A stretch of DNA of 64,000 bases from Pseudomonadota bacterium (lineage in GTDB: Bacteria; Pseudomonadota; Gammaproteobacteria; UBA9214): the NCBI GenBank assembly GCA_041395565.1, contig JAWLAI010000007.1, positions 284,881 to 348,880 of the forward strand, in the 5' to 3' direction. Positions 20,780 through 29,988 of the stretch are shown piece by piece (the first letter of the stretch is position 1; every line of letters starts with the position of its first letter). The translations under genes and the position numbers were made by a program. The notes under the pieces are model-generated. The model was not told the DNA's origin. It did not search any database and saw nothing but the letters and a program-made list of their open reading frames with translations.

Positions 20780-21250
20780 ATGAACATTACTTCCCTATTG
20801 ACACCGGAACGCGTCGTCTGCTGTGACAACATCGCAAGCAAGAAGCGGCTGCTGGAACACCTGAGCGAACTGCTCGGCAACAGCGCGCCGCACCTGTCGC
20901 AGCAGGCGATCTTCGACGCGCTGGTAAACCGCGAGAAACTCGGCAGCACCGGACTCGGACGGGGTGTCGCCATCCCGCATGGCCGCATGGCCATGCTCGA
21001 GGAACCGGTATGCGCCTTCATCAAGGTGGAAAAGCCGGTCGATTTCGATGCCGCAGATGACCAGCCCGTGGATCTGGTGTTCTGCCTGCTGGTGCCGGAG
21101 GACTCGACCGAGGAACACCTGCAGGTCCTGTCCACGATCGCGGAAATCTTCAGCAACCCCGCCATGTGCAGCGCGCTGCGCGAATGCGACAGCGGTGAAT
21201 GCATAATGCAGCAACTCTACCAGTGGGAACGCCAGCGCATTTCCGCATGA
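20780..21250 (+). CDS. ptsN: PTS IIA-Ntr regulatory protein
   Basis: A 156-aa EIIA-Ntr/fructose-type domain. The phosphorylated histidine is H67 in G-R-G-V-A-I-P-H-G-R. It receives phosphate from HPr and regulates processes such as K+ transport and nitrogen metabolism in relatives, with no sugar uptake of its own. Its stop overlaps hprK (ATGA). Confidence 0.95.
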   Translation: MNITSLLTPERVVCCDNIASKKRLLEHLSELLGNSAPHLSQQAIFDALVNREKLGSTGLGRGVAIPHGRMAMLEEPVCAFIKVEKPVDFDAADDQPVDLVFCLLVPEDSTEEHLQVLSTIAEIFSNPAMCSALRECDSGECIMQQLYQWERQRISA

Positions 21251-22191
21251 GCACAACGCTTGATGTCCGGACGCTGTATGACGACCTGGAGGAGAAGCTC
21301 GGGCTGAGATGGATTTGCGGCGCCGAATTCGAGCACAAGATCATTCACGCCAGCAGGACCCCGGCCACCGAGGTTTCCCTGGTCGGCCAGCTCAACCTCA
21401 TCAACCCCCATGTCATCCAGATCCTCGGCAGGAAGGAACTCGAGTATTTCGACAAGCTGAGACAGAACTCGCGCAAGGACGCCATCGCCCAGCTCTATGC
21501 CGGCGAGTCGACGCTGGTAATCCTCGCCGGCAGGCTCGAGGCGCCGGAAGATCTGCAGGCAGCGGCGCAGGCGCGGCAGACGCCGCTGCTGTCCTCGCAG
21601 CTGAAGAGCCAGGAGACGATTGAGAACCTGCAGTACTACCTGACCAACTATTTCGCCGAGAAAATCACTCTGCACGGCGTGTTCCTGGAAGTCATGGGCA
21701 CCGGCGTGCTGATCACCGGGGAATCGAGCATCGGCAAGAGCGAGCTGGCGCTGGAGCTGCTGACCCGCGGACATCGCCTGATCGCGGATGACGCGCCGGA
21801 ATTCGCCCGCGTCGCGCCGGATACGCTGATCGGCACCTGCCCGGAAATGCTGCGCGAGTTTCTCGAGGTGCGCGGGCTCGGCATCCTCAACGTCCGCGCC
21901 ATGTTCGGTGCCAGCGCCATCAAGCAAAGCCGCAACCTGCGGCTGATCATCCGGCTGCAGGACATGGACGAGGCGGTGAAGATGGACCGCCTGCACGGCA
22001 GCCGGCACCTGCGCACCATCCAGGACGTCGAGATCCCCGAGGTCACCCTGCCGGTCGGACCCGGCCGCAACCTCTCGGTGCTGGTTGAAGCCGCGGTACG
22101 CAACCACATCCTCATCAGCAAGGGTTACGATGCCAGCGAGGCCTTCATCGAGCGGCAGAAGAAACGCCTGGAAAAGGCCCACGAGCCCTGA
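21247..22191 (+). CDS. hprK: HPr kinase/phosphorylase
   Basis: A 314-aa bifunctional enzyme that phosphorylates HPr on Ser46 and removes that phosphate. An N-terminal domain is followed by the kinase domain with Walker A G158-E-S-S-I-G-K-S165, H-R-L-I-A-D-D and the signature L-E-V-R-G-L-G-I-L-N-V-R. ATG 21247 within the ptsN stop is preferred to a longer frame. Enteric bacteria lack this gene, so it separates this organism from them. Its target Ser46 is present in the HPr encoded about 2 kb downstream. Confidence 0.96.
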   Translation: MSTTLDVRTLYDDLEEKLGLRWICGAEFEHKIIHASRTPATEVSLVGQLNLINPHVIQILGRKELEYFDKLRQNSRKDAIAQLYAGESTLVILAGRLEAPEDLQAAAQARQTPLLSSQLKSQETIENLQYYLTNYFAEKITLHGVFLEVMGTGVLITGESSIGKSELALELLTRGHRLIADDAPEFARVAPDTLIGTCPEMLREFLEVRGLGILNVRAMFGASAIKQSRNLRLIIRLQDMDEAVKMDRLHGSRHLRTIQDVEIPEVTLPVGPGRNLSVLVEAAVRNHILISKGYDASEAFIERQKKRLEKAHEP

Positions 22192-22196
22192 CTGCC

Positions 22197-23066
22197 ATGG
22201 CGCGCATGAACCTGGTCATCATCAGCGGACTGTCGGGCTCCGGCAAGAGCGTGGCCCTGCACGCCCTCGAAGACATGGACTTCTACTGCATCGACAATCT
22301 GCCGATCGGCCTGCTGGCCGCGTTTGCCAGCGATTTCCAGGAGCACGATCTCGCGCAAACCGGCAAGGTGGCCGTCGGCATCGATGCACGCAACCGGGGC
22401 GATTGGCTGGAGCGGTTTCCGGAAATCATCGACGGGCTGCGCGCACGCGGCTTCGAATGCCGGATCCTGTTTCTCCAGGCCGATGATCCCACGCTGCTGA
22501 AACGCTTCAGCGAAACGCGTCGCAAGCACCCGCTCAGCAACAGCCGTACGCCGCTGTCCGACGCGATCGTGCGCGAACGCGCCTTGCTGGAACCGATCGC
22601 CGCCAATGCCGACCTCTTCATCGATACCAGCCGCACCAACGTTCACCAGCTGCGCGAGCTCATCATGGAAAGCATCGGCAAGACCCACGGCAAGGGTTTT
22701 GCGCTGCTGCTGCGCTCGTTCGGCTACAAGCACGGCATACCGGCCGATGCCGATTTCGTGTTCGATGCGCGCTGCCTGCCGAATCCGCACTGGCAGCCGG
22801 ACTTGCGTAACCGGACCGGACTTGATAAAGAAGTGGCTGACTACCTTGAATCGCAGCCGGTTGTAGCCGAATACCTGGAACAGCTCGCGCAGTTCCTGCA
22901 GCGCTGGATCCCGAAATTCATGGCTGACAACCGCAGCTATCTCAGTATCGCGATCGGCTGCACGGGAGGCCAGCACCGTTCCGTCTACCTGGTCGACCGG
23001 CTGGCCGCACAACTGGGCAATACAGTAGGCGAGGTCCTGACCCGCCACCGGGAGCTGCAGGCATGA
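22197..23066 (+). CDS. rapZ: RapZ/YvcJ-type nucleotide-binding adaptor
   Basis: A 289-aa protein with P-loop G11-L-S-G-S-G-K-S18, D-N-L-P, a second nucleotide motif S-F-G-Y-K-H-G and the C-terminal I-G-C-T-G-G-Q-H-R-S-V-Y. In E. coli RapZ guides RNase E to the GlmZ sRNA to tune glucosamine-6-P synthesis; elsewhere its role is less clear. Start ATG 22197, with an alternative at 22206. It lies 5 bp after hprK and overlaps the next gene by ATGA. Confidence 0.95.
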   Translation: MARMNLVIISGLSGSGKSVALHALEDMDFYCIDNLPIGLLAAFASDFQEHDLAQTGKVAVGIDARNRGDWLERFPEIIDGLRARGFECRILFLQADDPTLLKRFSETRRKHPLSNSRTPLSDAIVRERALLEPIAANADLFIDTSRTNVHQLRELIMESIGKTHGKGFALLLRSFGYKHGIPADADFVFDARCLPNPHWQPDLRNRTGLDKEVADYLESQPVVAEYLEQLAQFLQRWIPKFMADNRSYLSIAIGCTGGQHRSVYLVDRLAAQLGNTVGEVLTRHRELQA

Positions 23067-23461
23067 GCGGAGTGTTACTGATAACCCACGGCAATATCGG
23101 GCAGGACATGCTGGATACGGTCACCGCCATCCTGGGCGGCTGCCCGCTGGATGCACTGGCACTTGGCGTCGCTTCCGATTGCGATCCCGATGCCATCTAC
23201 GCGACCGCTCGCGAGAGCTGCGCGTCGCTGGACGACGGCAGCGGTGTACTGGTGCTGACCGATCTTTTCGGCAGCACCCCCAGCAATATCGCCAATCGCC
23301 TGCTCGATAGCAACAACGTCACGGTGGTGGCCGGCATCAACATGCCGATGCTGCTGCGCGTCATGAATTATCCCGACCGCGAGCTCGCCGAGCTCGCGGA
23401 ATGCGCCGCCAGCGGCGCGCGTAACGGCATCGTACTCACGCAGACAAGGCAGGCATCCTGA
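23063..23461 (+). CDS. PTS EIIA component, mannose/fructose family (ManX/PtsL-like)
   Basis: A 132-aa single EIIA-Man domain. The phospho-accepting His is H9 in L-L-I-T-H-G-N-I-G; the conserved V-L-T-D-L-F-G-S-T-P-S-N-I-A motif follows. No EIIB, EIIC or EIID is encoded nearby, so it probably acts as a regulatory sink or signal of the phosphorelay rather than in transport. It sits between rapZ and ptsH with overlap or one-base gaps, in one transcript. Confidence 0.92.
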   Translation: MSGVLLITHGNIGQDMLDTVTAILGGCPLDALALGVASDCDPDAIYATARESCASLDDGSGVLVLTDLFGSTPSNIANRLLDSNNVTVVAGINMPMLLRVMNYPDRELAELAECAASGARNGIVLTQTRQAS

Positions 23462-23462
23462 G

Positions 23463-23732
23463 ATGCAGGAACGTTCAGTCACCATCGTCAACAAGCTCGG
23501 CCTGCACGCCCGCGCGGCGGCCAAGTTCGTCACCACCGCCTCGGGTTTCGCCAGCAGCATCGATGTCGCGAAAAACGGTCAGCGGGTCAACGGCAAGAGC
23601 ATCATGGGGGTCATGATGCTGGCAGCATCGCGCGGCACCGAGCTGATCATCATCACGTCGGGCACTGACGAACAGGAAGCGGCAGAAAGTCTCGTGCAGC
23701 TGATCCAGGACAAATTCGGGGAAAACGAATAA
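23463..23732 (+). CDS. ptsH: Phosphocarrier protein HPr
   Basis: An 89-aa HPr with H15 (K-L-G-L-H-A-R), which takes phosphate from Enzyme I, and S46 in G-K-S-I-M-G-V, the HprK site. Both sites are intact, so the protein can integrate PEP-dependent and ATP-dependent signals. One base after the EIIA gene; ptsI follows after 60 bp. Confidence 0.97.
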   Translation: MQERSVTIVNKLGLHARAAAKFVTTASGFASSIDVAKNGQRVNGKSIMGVMMLAASRGTELIIITSGTDEQEAAESLVQLIQDKFGENE

Positions 23733-23792
23733 GACAGGCGTGCAGGCTGGCGTCAGCGCCGCCTCCGCCGGCACCAGGGGGCGACAGGCACC

Positions 23793-25532
23793 ATGAGCCT
23801 GATGTTATCCGGCATCGGTATCTCGCGCGGCATTGCCATCGGCAAGGCCCACTTCATGCGCAACAGCATCGAGGTTCAGCAGCGGAGCATTCCGGCGCCG
23901 CTGCTGGAACGCGAGAGCGCGCGTTTTCTCGCCGCCGTCGAGCTCGCGCGCAGCCAGCTGCGCGCGATCCGCGAGCGGATCCCGACGGAAACCAGCGTCG
24001 ATATCACCGCGTTCATCGACACCCACCTGCTGATGCTCGACGATGCCACGCTGGTCACTTCGCCGCTGGAATTGATCCGGGAGCTGGGCTGCAACGCCGA
24101 GTGGGCACTCAAGCAGCAGCGCGATGCCGTCATCAGCGTGTTCGAGAAAATGGACGATCCCTACCTGCGCACCCGCAGCGACGACGTCGACCATGTCGTC
24201 AACCGCATCCTGCGCATCCTGGTCGACTGCGAGCACAACGACGGGACGGCCGAACCGGGCCAGCTGGCGGACGCCATCGTGCTGGCCGACGAACTGACTC
24301 CCGCGGAGACCGTCCTGCTCAAGCACCAGGGCATGACGGCCTTCGCCACGGAATTCGGCGGCCCGCTCTCGCACACCGCGATCCTCTCGCGCAGCATGCA
24401 GATACCGGCCGTGGTTGGCGTGCACGGCATCCTGCGCTACCTGCGCGACGGTGAAACACTCATCCTGGACGGCCTGCAGGGTATCGTCATCGCCGACCCC
24501 GACTCCGGCACCCTCGCCCACTACCAGCAGCGCCAGCGGGACGAATGGCGCCGGCAACAGGACCTGGCGCGCCTGGCCAGCCGCCCGGCGATCACCCTGG
24601 ATCGGCAGCCGGTGCGGCTGCTGGCCAACATCGAGCTGCCCGAGGATATCGAGGCCGTCGGCGTCACCAATGTCGATGGCGTCGGACTGTACCGGACGGA
24701 ATTCCTGTTCATGAACCGCCAGCTCCCGCCCGACGAACAGGAGCAGTTCGAAACCTACCTGGCCGTGCTCGACGCGCTCAAGGGCAAACCGCTCACGATC
24801 CGCACCCTGGACATGGGCGCCGACAAACAGGTGGACAGCGGCAAGGGCCGCTGCGCCAGCAACCCGGCCCTGGGGCTGCGCGCCGTGCGCCTGTGCCTCA
24901 AGGATCTGTCGCTGTTCCGGCCGCAACTGCGCGCCATCCTGCGCGCCTCCGCGCATGGCCCGGTGCGCATGATGATTCCCATGCTCACCAATACCCAGGA
25001 ACTCCACCAGGTACTGGCGCTGGTCAGCGAGACCCGCAACGCGCTGCAGCGCGAGGGCCTGGCATTCGATCCACACATGCAGATCGGCGGCATGATCGAG
25101 ATCCCGGCGGCGGCGCTGTCGGCACGCGAATTCGCCCGCCACCTGGACTTCCTGTCCATCGGCACCAATGACCTCATCCAGTACACCCTCGCGATCGACC
25201 GCGTCGACGACGAGGTCAACTACCTGTACGACCCGCTGCATCCCGCGGTTCTGCGCCTGATCCAGATGACCATAGAGGCCGGTCGGGCGGCCGGCATTCC
25301 CGTGGCCATGTGCGGCGAGATGGCGGGCGATCCCCGCTATACCCGGCTGCTGCTCGGCATGGGACTGACCGAGTTCAGCATGCATCACACCTCGCTGCAG
25401 GAAGTGAAGAGCGTCATCAACAGCAGCCACGTCGCCACACTGCGTCCGCTGGTCGAGGAACTCGTCAGCCACACGACCGCCGGCCAGATCCATGCCCGCG
25501 TCGAATCCCTGAACAGCAACCTTACCGAATGA
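23793..25532 (+). CDS. ptsI: PTS Enzyme I (phosphoenolpyruvate-protein phosphotransferase)
   Basis: A 579-aa enzyme: N-terminal HPr-binding domain, the swivelling phosphohistidine domain with H194 in G-G-P-L-S-H-T-A-I-L-S-R, and the C-terminal TIM barrel that binds PEP (R-T-E-F-L-F-M, G-T-N-D-L-I-Q-Y-T-L) with the catalytic Cys in A-M-C-G-E-M-A-G-D. It autophosphorylates with PEP and passes phosphate to HPr. It has no N-terminal GAF domain, so it is the sugar-type EI rather than PtsP. GGGG-rich ribosome binding site upstream. Confidence 0.97.
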   Translation: MSLMLSGIGISRGIAIGKAHFMRNSIEVQQRSIPAPLLERESARFLAAVELARSQLRAIRERIPTETSVDITAFIDTHLLMLDDATLVTSPLELIRELGCNAEWALKQQRDAVISVFEKMDDPYLRTRSDDVDHVVNRILRILVDCEHNDGTAEPGQLADAIVLADELTPAETVLLKHQGMTAFATEFGGPLSHTAILSRSMQIPAVVGVHGILRYLRDGETLILDGLQGIVIADPDSGTLAHYQQRQRDEWRRQQDLARLASRPAITLDRQPVRLLANIELPEDIEAVGVTNVDGVGLYRTEFLFMNRQLPPDEQEQFETYLAVLDALKGKPLTIRTLDMGADKQVDSGKGRCASNPALGLRAVRLCLKDLSLFRPQLRAILRASAHGPVRMMIPMLTNTQELHQVLALVSETRNALQREGLAFDPHMQIGGMIEIPAAALSAREFARHLDFLSIGTNDLIQYTLAIDRVDDEVNYLYDPLHPAVLRLIQMTIEAGRAAGIPVAMCGEMAGDPRYTRLLLGMGLTEFSMHHTSLQEVKSVINSSHVATLRPLVEELVSHTTAGQIHARVESLNSNLTE

Positions 25533-25602
25533 GCGGTGTGCTACACTGCCCTTGCCGGCGCTGGCGGGGGGACCGTTTGCGCGTCCGGGAAACGACACGG
25601 CC

Positions 25603-26961
25603 ATGAACGAAACCACGACCACAAAAATAAGCGAGAGCCGGCTGGAGCGCCTGACGCGGGCGCTGGACTCCGGAGCGGCCGGGCAGGTGCGCTACCTGCT
25701 GACCAATCTGCACGCGGCCGAGATCGCCGAACTGCTGGAGTCCTTCCCGCACGGACCGCGCGAGATCCTGTGGGAACTGGTTGACCCGGATGACCGCGGT
25801 GAGATCCTGGTCCACCTCAACGAGGAGGTCCGCGCCGGCCTGATCCGGGAGATGGAGACCCACGACCTGGTCGCCGCGACCGAGGGGCTCGATCCGGACG
25901 ACCTGGTGGACCTGCTGCAGGATCTGCCGGACGCGGTGACCCGGGAGATCATGCGCGTCATGGACAAGCAGAATCGCGTGCGGCTGGAAGCGATTCTGCA
26001 TTACCCGGAGGACTCTGCCGGCGGCCTGATGAACGTCGACGTCATCACCGTGCGCGCCGACGTGACGCTGGACGTGGTGCTGCGCTACCTGCGCCTGCAC
26101 AAGGAGATGCCGGAGACCACGGATACGCTGTTCGTGGTCGACCGCAACGACCGCTACCGTGGCTCGCTGCCGCTGACCAGCCTGCTCACCAACGACCCCG
26201 ACCTGATGGTGGCGGCGGTCATGCACCGCGAGGTCAAACCCATCCTCGCCAGTACGCCGGACGTCGAGGTCGCGCGGCTGTTCGAAAACCACGACCTGGT
26301 CACCGCGCCGGTGGTCAACGACGACAACAAGCTGCTCGGTCGCATCACCATCGATGACGTCGTGGACGTGATTCGCGATGACGCCGAGCATTCCCTGCTG
26401 AGCATGGCCGGCCTCGACGAAGAGGACGACACCTTCGCCCCCATCGTCAAGAGCGCGCGGCGGCGCGCCGTCTGGCTCGGCATCAACCTGGCAACCGCCT
26501 TTCTCGCGTCCTGGGTGATCGGCCGTTTTCAGGCCACCATCGAGCAGGTGGTCGCGCTCGCCGTACTGATGCCCATCGTCGCCAGCATGGGCGGCATCGC
26601 CGGCAGCCAGACCCTCATTATCGTGATCCGCGGCCTGGCGCTGGGCCAGCTCGGCGCCAGCAACGCACGCTGGCTGATGTACAAGGAGCTGTCGGTCGCC
26701 ATCATCAACGGTATCGGCTGGGCACTGGTGGTGGCGGTGATCTCGGCGCTGTGGTTCCACAACACCAATATCGGCGTCATCATCGCCGTGGCACTGATCG
26801 TCAACCTGTTCTGCGCCGCACTGGCCGGCCTGTCCATTCCCTTCTTCCTCAAGCGTGTCAACATCGATCCGGCGCATGCCGGCTCCGTGATCCTGACCAC
26901 GGTCACCGACGTGGTCGGTTTCCTGGTGTTCCTGGGGCTGGGGACGCTGTTTCTGCTGTAA
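25603..26961 (+). CDS. mgtE: MgtE-family magnesium transporter
   Basis: A 452-aa protein: an acidic N-domain of helical repeats (about 25-135), two CBS domains (about 140-255) and five C-terminal TM helices (about 285-450) with S-M-G-G-I-A-G-S-Q-T-L and the acidic pore-type segment near the last helices. MgtE is a Mg2+-gated channel; Mg2+ bound between the N and CBS domains closes it. ATG 25603 was chosen over an upstream frame overlapping ptsI. Commonly found after ptsI in relatives. Confidence 0.95.
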   Translation: MNETTTTKISESRLERLTRALDSGAAGQVRYLLTNLHAAEIAELLESFPHGPREILWELVDPDDRGEILVHLNEEVRAGLIREMETHDLVAATEGLDPDDLVDLLQDLPDAVTREIMRVMDKQNRVRLEAILHYPEDSAGGLMNVDVITVRADVTLDVVLRYLRLHKEMPETTDTLFVVDRNDRYRGSLPLTSLLTNDPDLMVAAVMHREVKPILASTPDVEVARLFENHDLVTAPVVNDDNKLLGRITIDDVVDVIRDDAEHSLLSMAGLDEEDDTFAPIVKSARRRAVWLGINLATAFLASWVIGRFQATIEQVVALAVLMPIVASMGGIAGSQTLIIVIRGLALGQLGASNARWLMYKELSVAIINGIGWALVVAVISALWFHNTNIGVIIAVALIVNLFCAALAGLSIPFFLKRVNIDPAHAGSVILTTVTDVVGFLVFLGLGTLFLL

Positions 26962-27034
26962 ATCCCGCTCTGTGGCAAGACGCAAGGCCGCCAGGCACAA
27001 GGCGCGCCCGCGCAATACACCGGATTTTCGCTCC

Positions 27035-27072
27035 CGCCGGTGCCACTGCTGGTACCGGCGGTGGCACCGGCG
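27035..27072. repeat. Perfect 12-bp inverted repeat downstream of mgtE
   Basis: CGCCGGTGCCAC (27035-27046) and its exact complement (27061-27072) flank a 14-base loop that itself contains GGTACC. It could be a mgtE terminator hairpin (no T-run) or a mobile palindrome. The rest of the 26962-27210 gap includes a weak match to the dispersed GACGCAAGG-type repeat at 26973-26990. Confidence 0.6.
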
Positions 27073-27210
27073 CTGCAGGCATTGATCAGAGCCGCGCGCC
27101 GTCTGCGGCACTGTTCCAATCGGTATCCGGTGGTATAGACTGCAGGAATGACCGGGACAAACCACCATCAACCGGTCGGCTGGCATTAACAATAACTATC
27201 TGGGGGAAGC

Positions 27211-27555
27211 ATGAAAATCCACGCTATCATTCCGGCACTGATGCTGGCCTGTCCGCCGGTGTATGCGAACGAGGTAAGCACGCAACTCGAAGCCATGCCT
27301 GCGCCGGAGCGGGCCAATGCCCTGGCCGGCGTCCTGCGGCAGAGTGGCAGGGATTGCAGCAACGTCTTTCGTATTTTTCTGCAGGGCCACGACAGCGGGG
27401 ATGTCGCGTTCTGGAATGTCACGTGCAGCAACGGCAAATCCTATAACATTCTGGTTAACCCGGACCCGGATGCGCAGACCGCCATCATCGATTGCAGCGA
27501 TATGCGGGCCATTGCGGGGATAGACTGCTTCGAGCAATTCATAACTGCCGACTGA
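27211..27555 (+). CDS. Small secreted protein of unknown function
   Basis: A 114-aa protein with a clear signal peptide (basic start, hydrophobic core, cleavage near V-Y-A-N at residue 20). The mature part of about 94 aa has four Cys (in R-D-C-S, V-T-C-S, I-D-C-S and D-C-F-E), enough for two disulfides, and a V-A-F-W-N-V segment. A TGGGGGA ribosome binding site stands just before the ATG, which supports a real gene. No family recognised. It converges on pmbA. Confidence 0.75.
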   Translation: MKIHAIIPALMLACPPVYANEVSTQLEAMPAPERANALAGVLRQSGRDCSNVFRIFLQGHDSGDVAFWNVTCSNGKSYNILVNPDPDAQTAIIDCSDMRAIAGIDCFEQFITAD

Positions 27556-27792
27556 TGAGCGCGCTGCAATTCGCCAGCATGCTCGGCAATGCTGCAACAC
27601 ACACAATTGCAGGCACCCTGGCGCCTGGCACGCTGGCTGGATAATATCCGGCCCGCCTCGCGGCAACTGCATTCCTCGCGTTGCCCCGGTACCGGCACCC
27701 TGCCGCACCCAGCCCCGTACGCGTATCGCCCACATCCCGGAAGCCGCGTGTGCGGCAGGTTCACATGGCGATTATGCGCACGACGGATCTGG

Positions 27793-29151
27793 TCACGACC
27801 CCGCGATGGTCAGGTGATCGATCAGGACCGACCCGGTGCGGATGTTGCCGCGCGGATCGACGTCGCTACCCACCGCGGCGATACCCATGAAGATATCCCT
27901 GAGATTGCCGGCCACGGTGATCTCATCGACCGGATAGGCGATTGCGCCGTTCTCGACCCAGAAGCCGGCGGCCCCGCGCGAATAGTCTCCGGTGACGATG
28001 TTCACGCCGAAACCGATGAACTCGGTCACCAGCAGGCCGGTGCCCATCTCGCGCAGCAGACCGTCCAGGTCGTGCGTGCCTGGCTCGACGATCAGGTTAT
28101 GCACACCGCCGGCGTTGCCGGTGGTGTGCATGCCGAGCTTGCGCGCCGCGTAGCTGTTCAGCACGTAGCCCTGCAGGATGCCGTCACGCACGATGTCACG
28201 TGCCTGCGTCGCCACCCCTTCCGCGTCGTACGGTGCGCTGCCCAGCGCCTTGGGCAGGTGCGGCTGCTCGTGGATATGCATGAAGTGCGGAAATACCGGT
28301 TTGCCGAGGTGGTCGAGCAAGAAGCTGGATTTGCGGTACAGGTTGCTGCCGCTGATGGCATTGATGAAATGCCCGAACAGGCTGGCGGCACTTTCCGCGG
28401 CAACGACGACCGGCGCGGTGCGCGTGGTCAGGCGCCGCGTACCCAGACGCCGCGCGGTACGCGCTCCGGCCCGGCGACCCACGGCGGCCGGTGCTTCCAG
28501 ATCGGCGCGGTCGCGGGCCGCGGTCGACCAGTAATCACGCTGCATCTCATCGCCCTGGCGCCCGATCACCGCACAACTGATGCTGTGATAGCTGCTGCGG
28601 TAGCATCCCCGGAAGCCCAGACTGTTGGCCTTGACCCGCAGACTCACATAACTGGCAACCGTCGCACCCTCGGAATTCTCGATGCGCGGATCCACCGCCC
28701 GGGCGGCATCCTCGCATTCCCGGGCCAGCACGATGGCCTGCTCGGCCCCGGGTTCCCAGGGATGGTACAGGTCGAGGTCGGGAATGTCCGTGGCGAGCCG
28801 GTCGGCATCGGCCAGCCCGGCGTAGGGATCCTTGCTCGTATAGCGCGCGATATCGCAGGCGGACTGCACCGTCGCCGCGACGGCGTCCGGCCCGAAGTCC
28901 GCGGTCGTGGCCGTGCCCTTGCGCTGATCGAAATAGACCGTCAGCCCCAGCACGCGGTCGCGGTTGAATTCCAGCGTCTCGGTCTCGCCCAGGCGCACGG
29001 TCACCGCCAGGCCGGCGTCGATGCTGACCCCCGCCTCCACCTGGTCGGCACCGGCGGACCGGGCCCGGGCAATGACATCCTGCACCAGCGCCTCCAGCTG
29101 CGCGGCCTCCGGCAGCGGTGCGGTCGGATCGGTGATCTGGCTGGCTGGCAT
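27793..29151 (-). CDS. pmbA: PmbA/TldE metalloprotease partner
   Basis: A 452-aa member of the TldD/PmbA family. Family blocks: G-L-T-V-Y-F-D-Q-R-K-G, S-K-D-P-Y-A-G-L-A, the late G-N-A-G-G-V-H-N-L and R-G-A-A-G-F-W-V-E-N-G. As in other TldE proteins, the HExxxH zinc motif is absent; it forms a heterodimer with TldD, which matures peptides such as microcins and degrades CcdA. TldD is about 5.4 kb away. Divergent from yjgA, 86 bp between starts. Confidence 0.95.
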   Translation of the reverse strand: MPASQITDPTAPLPEAAQLEALVQDVIARARSAGADQVEAGVSIDAGLAVTVRLGETETLEFNRDRVLGLTVYFDQRKGTATTADFGPDAVAATVQSACDIARYTSKDPYAGLADADRLATDIPDLDLYHPWEPGAEQAIVLARECEDAARAVDPRIENSEGATVASYVSLRVKANSLGFRGCYRSSYHSISCAVIGRQGDEMQRDYWSTAARDRADLEAPAAVGRRAGARTARRLGTRRLTTRTAPVVVAAESAASLFGHFINAISGSNLYRKSSFLLDHLGKPVFPHFMHIHEQPHLPKALGSAPYDAEGVATQARDIVRDGILQGYVLNSYAARKLGMHTTGNAGGVHNLIVEPGTHDLDGLLREMGTGLLVTEFIGFGVNIVTGDYSRGAAGFWVENGAIAYPVDEITVAGNLRDIFMGIAAVGSDVDPRGNIRTGSVLIDHLTIAGS

Positions 29152-29237
29152 GGTCGTCCCTCGGGCTGAAAGGACGGATTCTACCGGCCCGCAGGGTACC
29201 GGACAAACCCGGGGAAAACGACTATCCTTGCACCCGT

Positions 29238-29741
29238 ATGACAGACCGCGACCACGAAGCCATCAGCAAGTCACAGCGCAAACGCGACCTGGGCGAACTC
29301 AAGGAACTGGGCCTGAAACTCCTGGCCTTCAGCGAGGACAGCCTGCGCCGGCTGGACCTGCCGGAGCCGCTGCTGGAAGCGGTGCTGGAGGGCAAGCGCA
29401 TCACCTCGCACGTGGCACGCAAGCGCCAGCTGCAGTACATCGGCAAACTGATGAAGGAATTCGACGCCGAACCGGTACGCGCGGCTGTCGCCGCGCGCGA
29501 ACATCAGCACGACACGTCCACCCGTGAATTCCATGAACTCGAGGCACTGCGCGAACGCCTGCTCGCGGAAGGCGACGCGGCCATCCCCGCGGTACTCGGA
29601 CTGTTTCCGCAATCCGATCGCCAGCACTTGCGCAAGCTGGTCCGCCAGGCCCGCCAGCAGCAGCTAACCGGCCAGCCGGCCGGTGCGGCGCGCGCCCTGT
29701 TCCGCTACCTAAGAGAACTGCAGGATGCAGCGGAGTCTTAA
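29238..29741 (+). CDS. darP: Ribosome-associated protein YjgA (DarP)
   Basis: A 167-aa DUF615 protein, helical and highly charged: S-Q-R-K-R-D-L-G-E-L-K-E-L-G near residue 14, the D-L-P-E-P-L-L-E-A-V motif and a C-terminal R-R/K-rich helix. DarP helps late assembly of the 50S subunit. It keeps the pmbA neighbourhood known in gammaproteobacteria. The 247 bp after it, convergent with the next gene, hold only a possible CCGCAGAG-type repeat scrap near 29782. Confidence 0.93.
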   Translation: MTDRDHEAISKSQRKRDLGELKELGLKLLAFSEDSLRRLDLPEPLLEAVLEGKRITSHVARKRQLQYIGKLMKEFDAEPVRAAVAAREHQHDTSTREFHELEALRERLLAEGDAAIPAVLGLFPQSDRQHLRKLVRQARQQQLTGQPAGAARALFRYLRELQDAAES

Positions 29742-29988
29742 GTACCCCGCGCGCAGCCGCAAAGCTTGAAAAACCGATTTACCGCAGAGCACACAGCGGA
29801 ACTGCTTGCTAGCGTTTCTGGCACCGAACTCATGATTCCGCGCGAACCGCGTTGCTGACCGCATCACCACTCCCGGGATCCGCATCTTGGTAGATCTTCC
29901 CCGCCGCCGGTTGGCATATGCAATGCATGCGCAAGCTCTGCACACGCTGTGGCGTTGCTTTGCTAGACGTCCTGGCGGCTTGGCGAGA

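Noticed and set aside
23805..25622. 605-codon open frame antisense to ptsI
   Set aside because: Shadow caused by high GC at third positions; the plus-strand gene has every EI motif.
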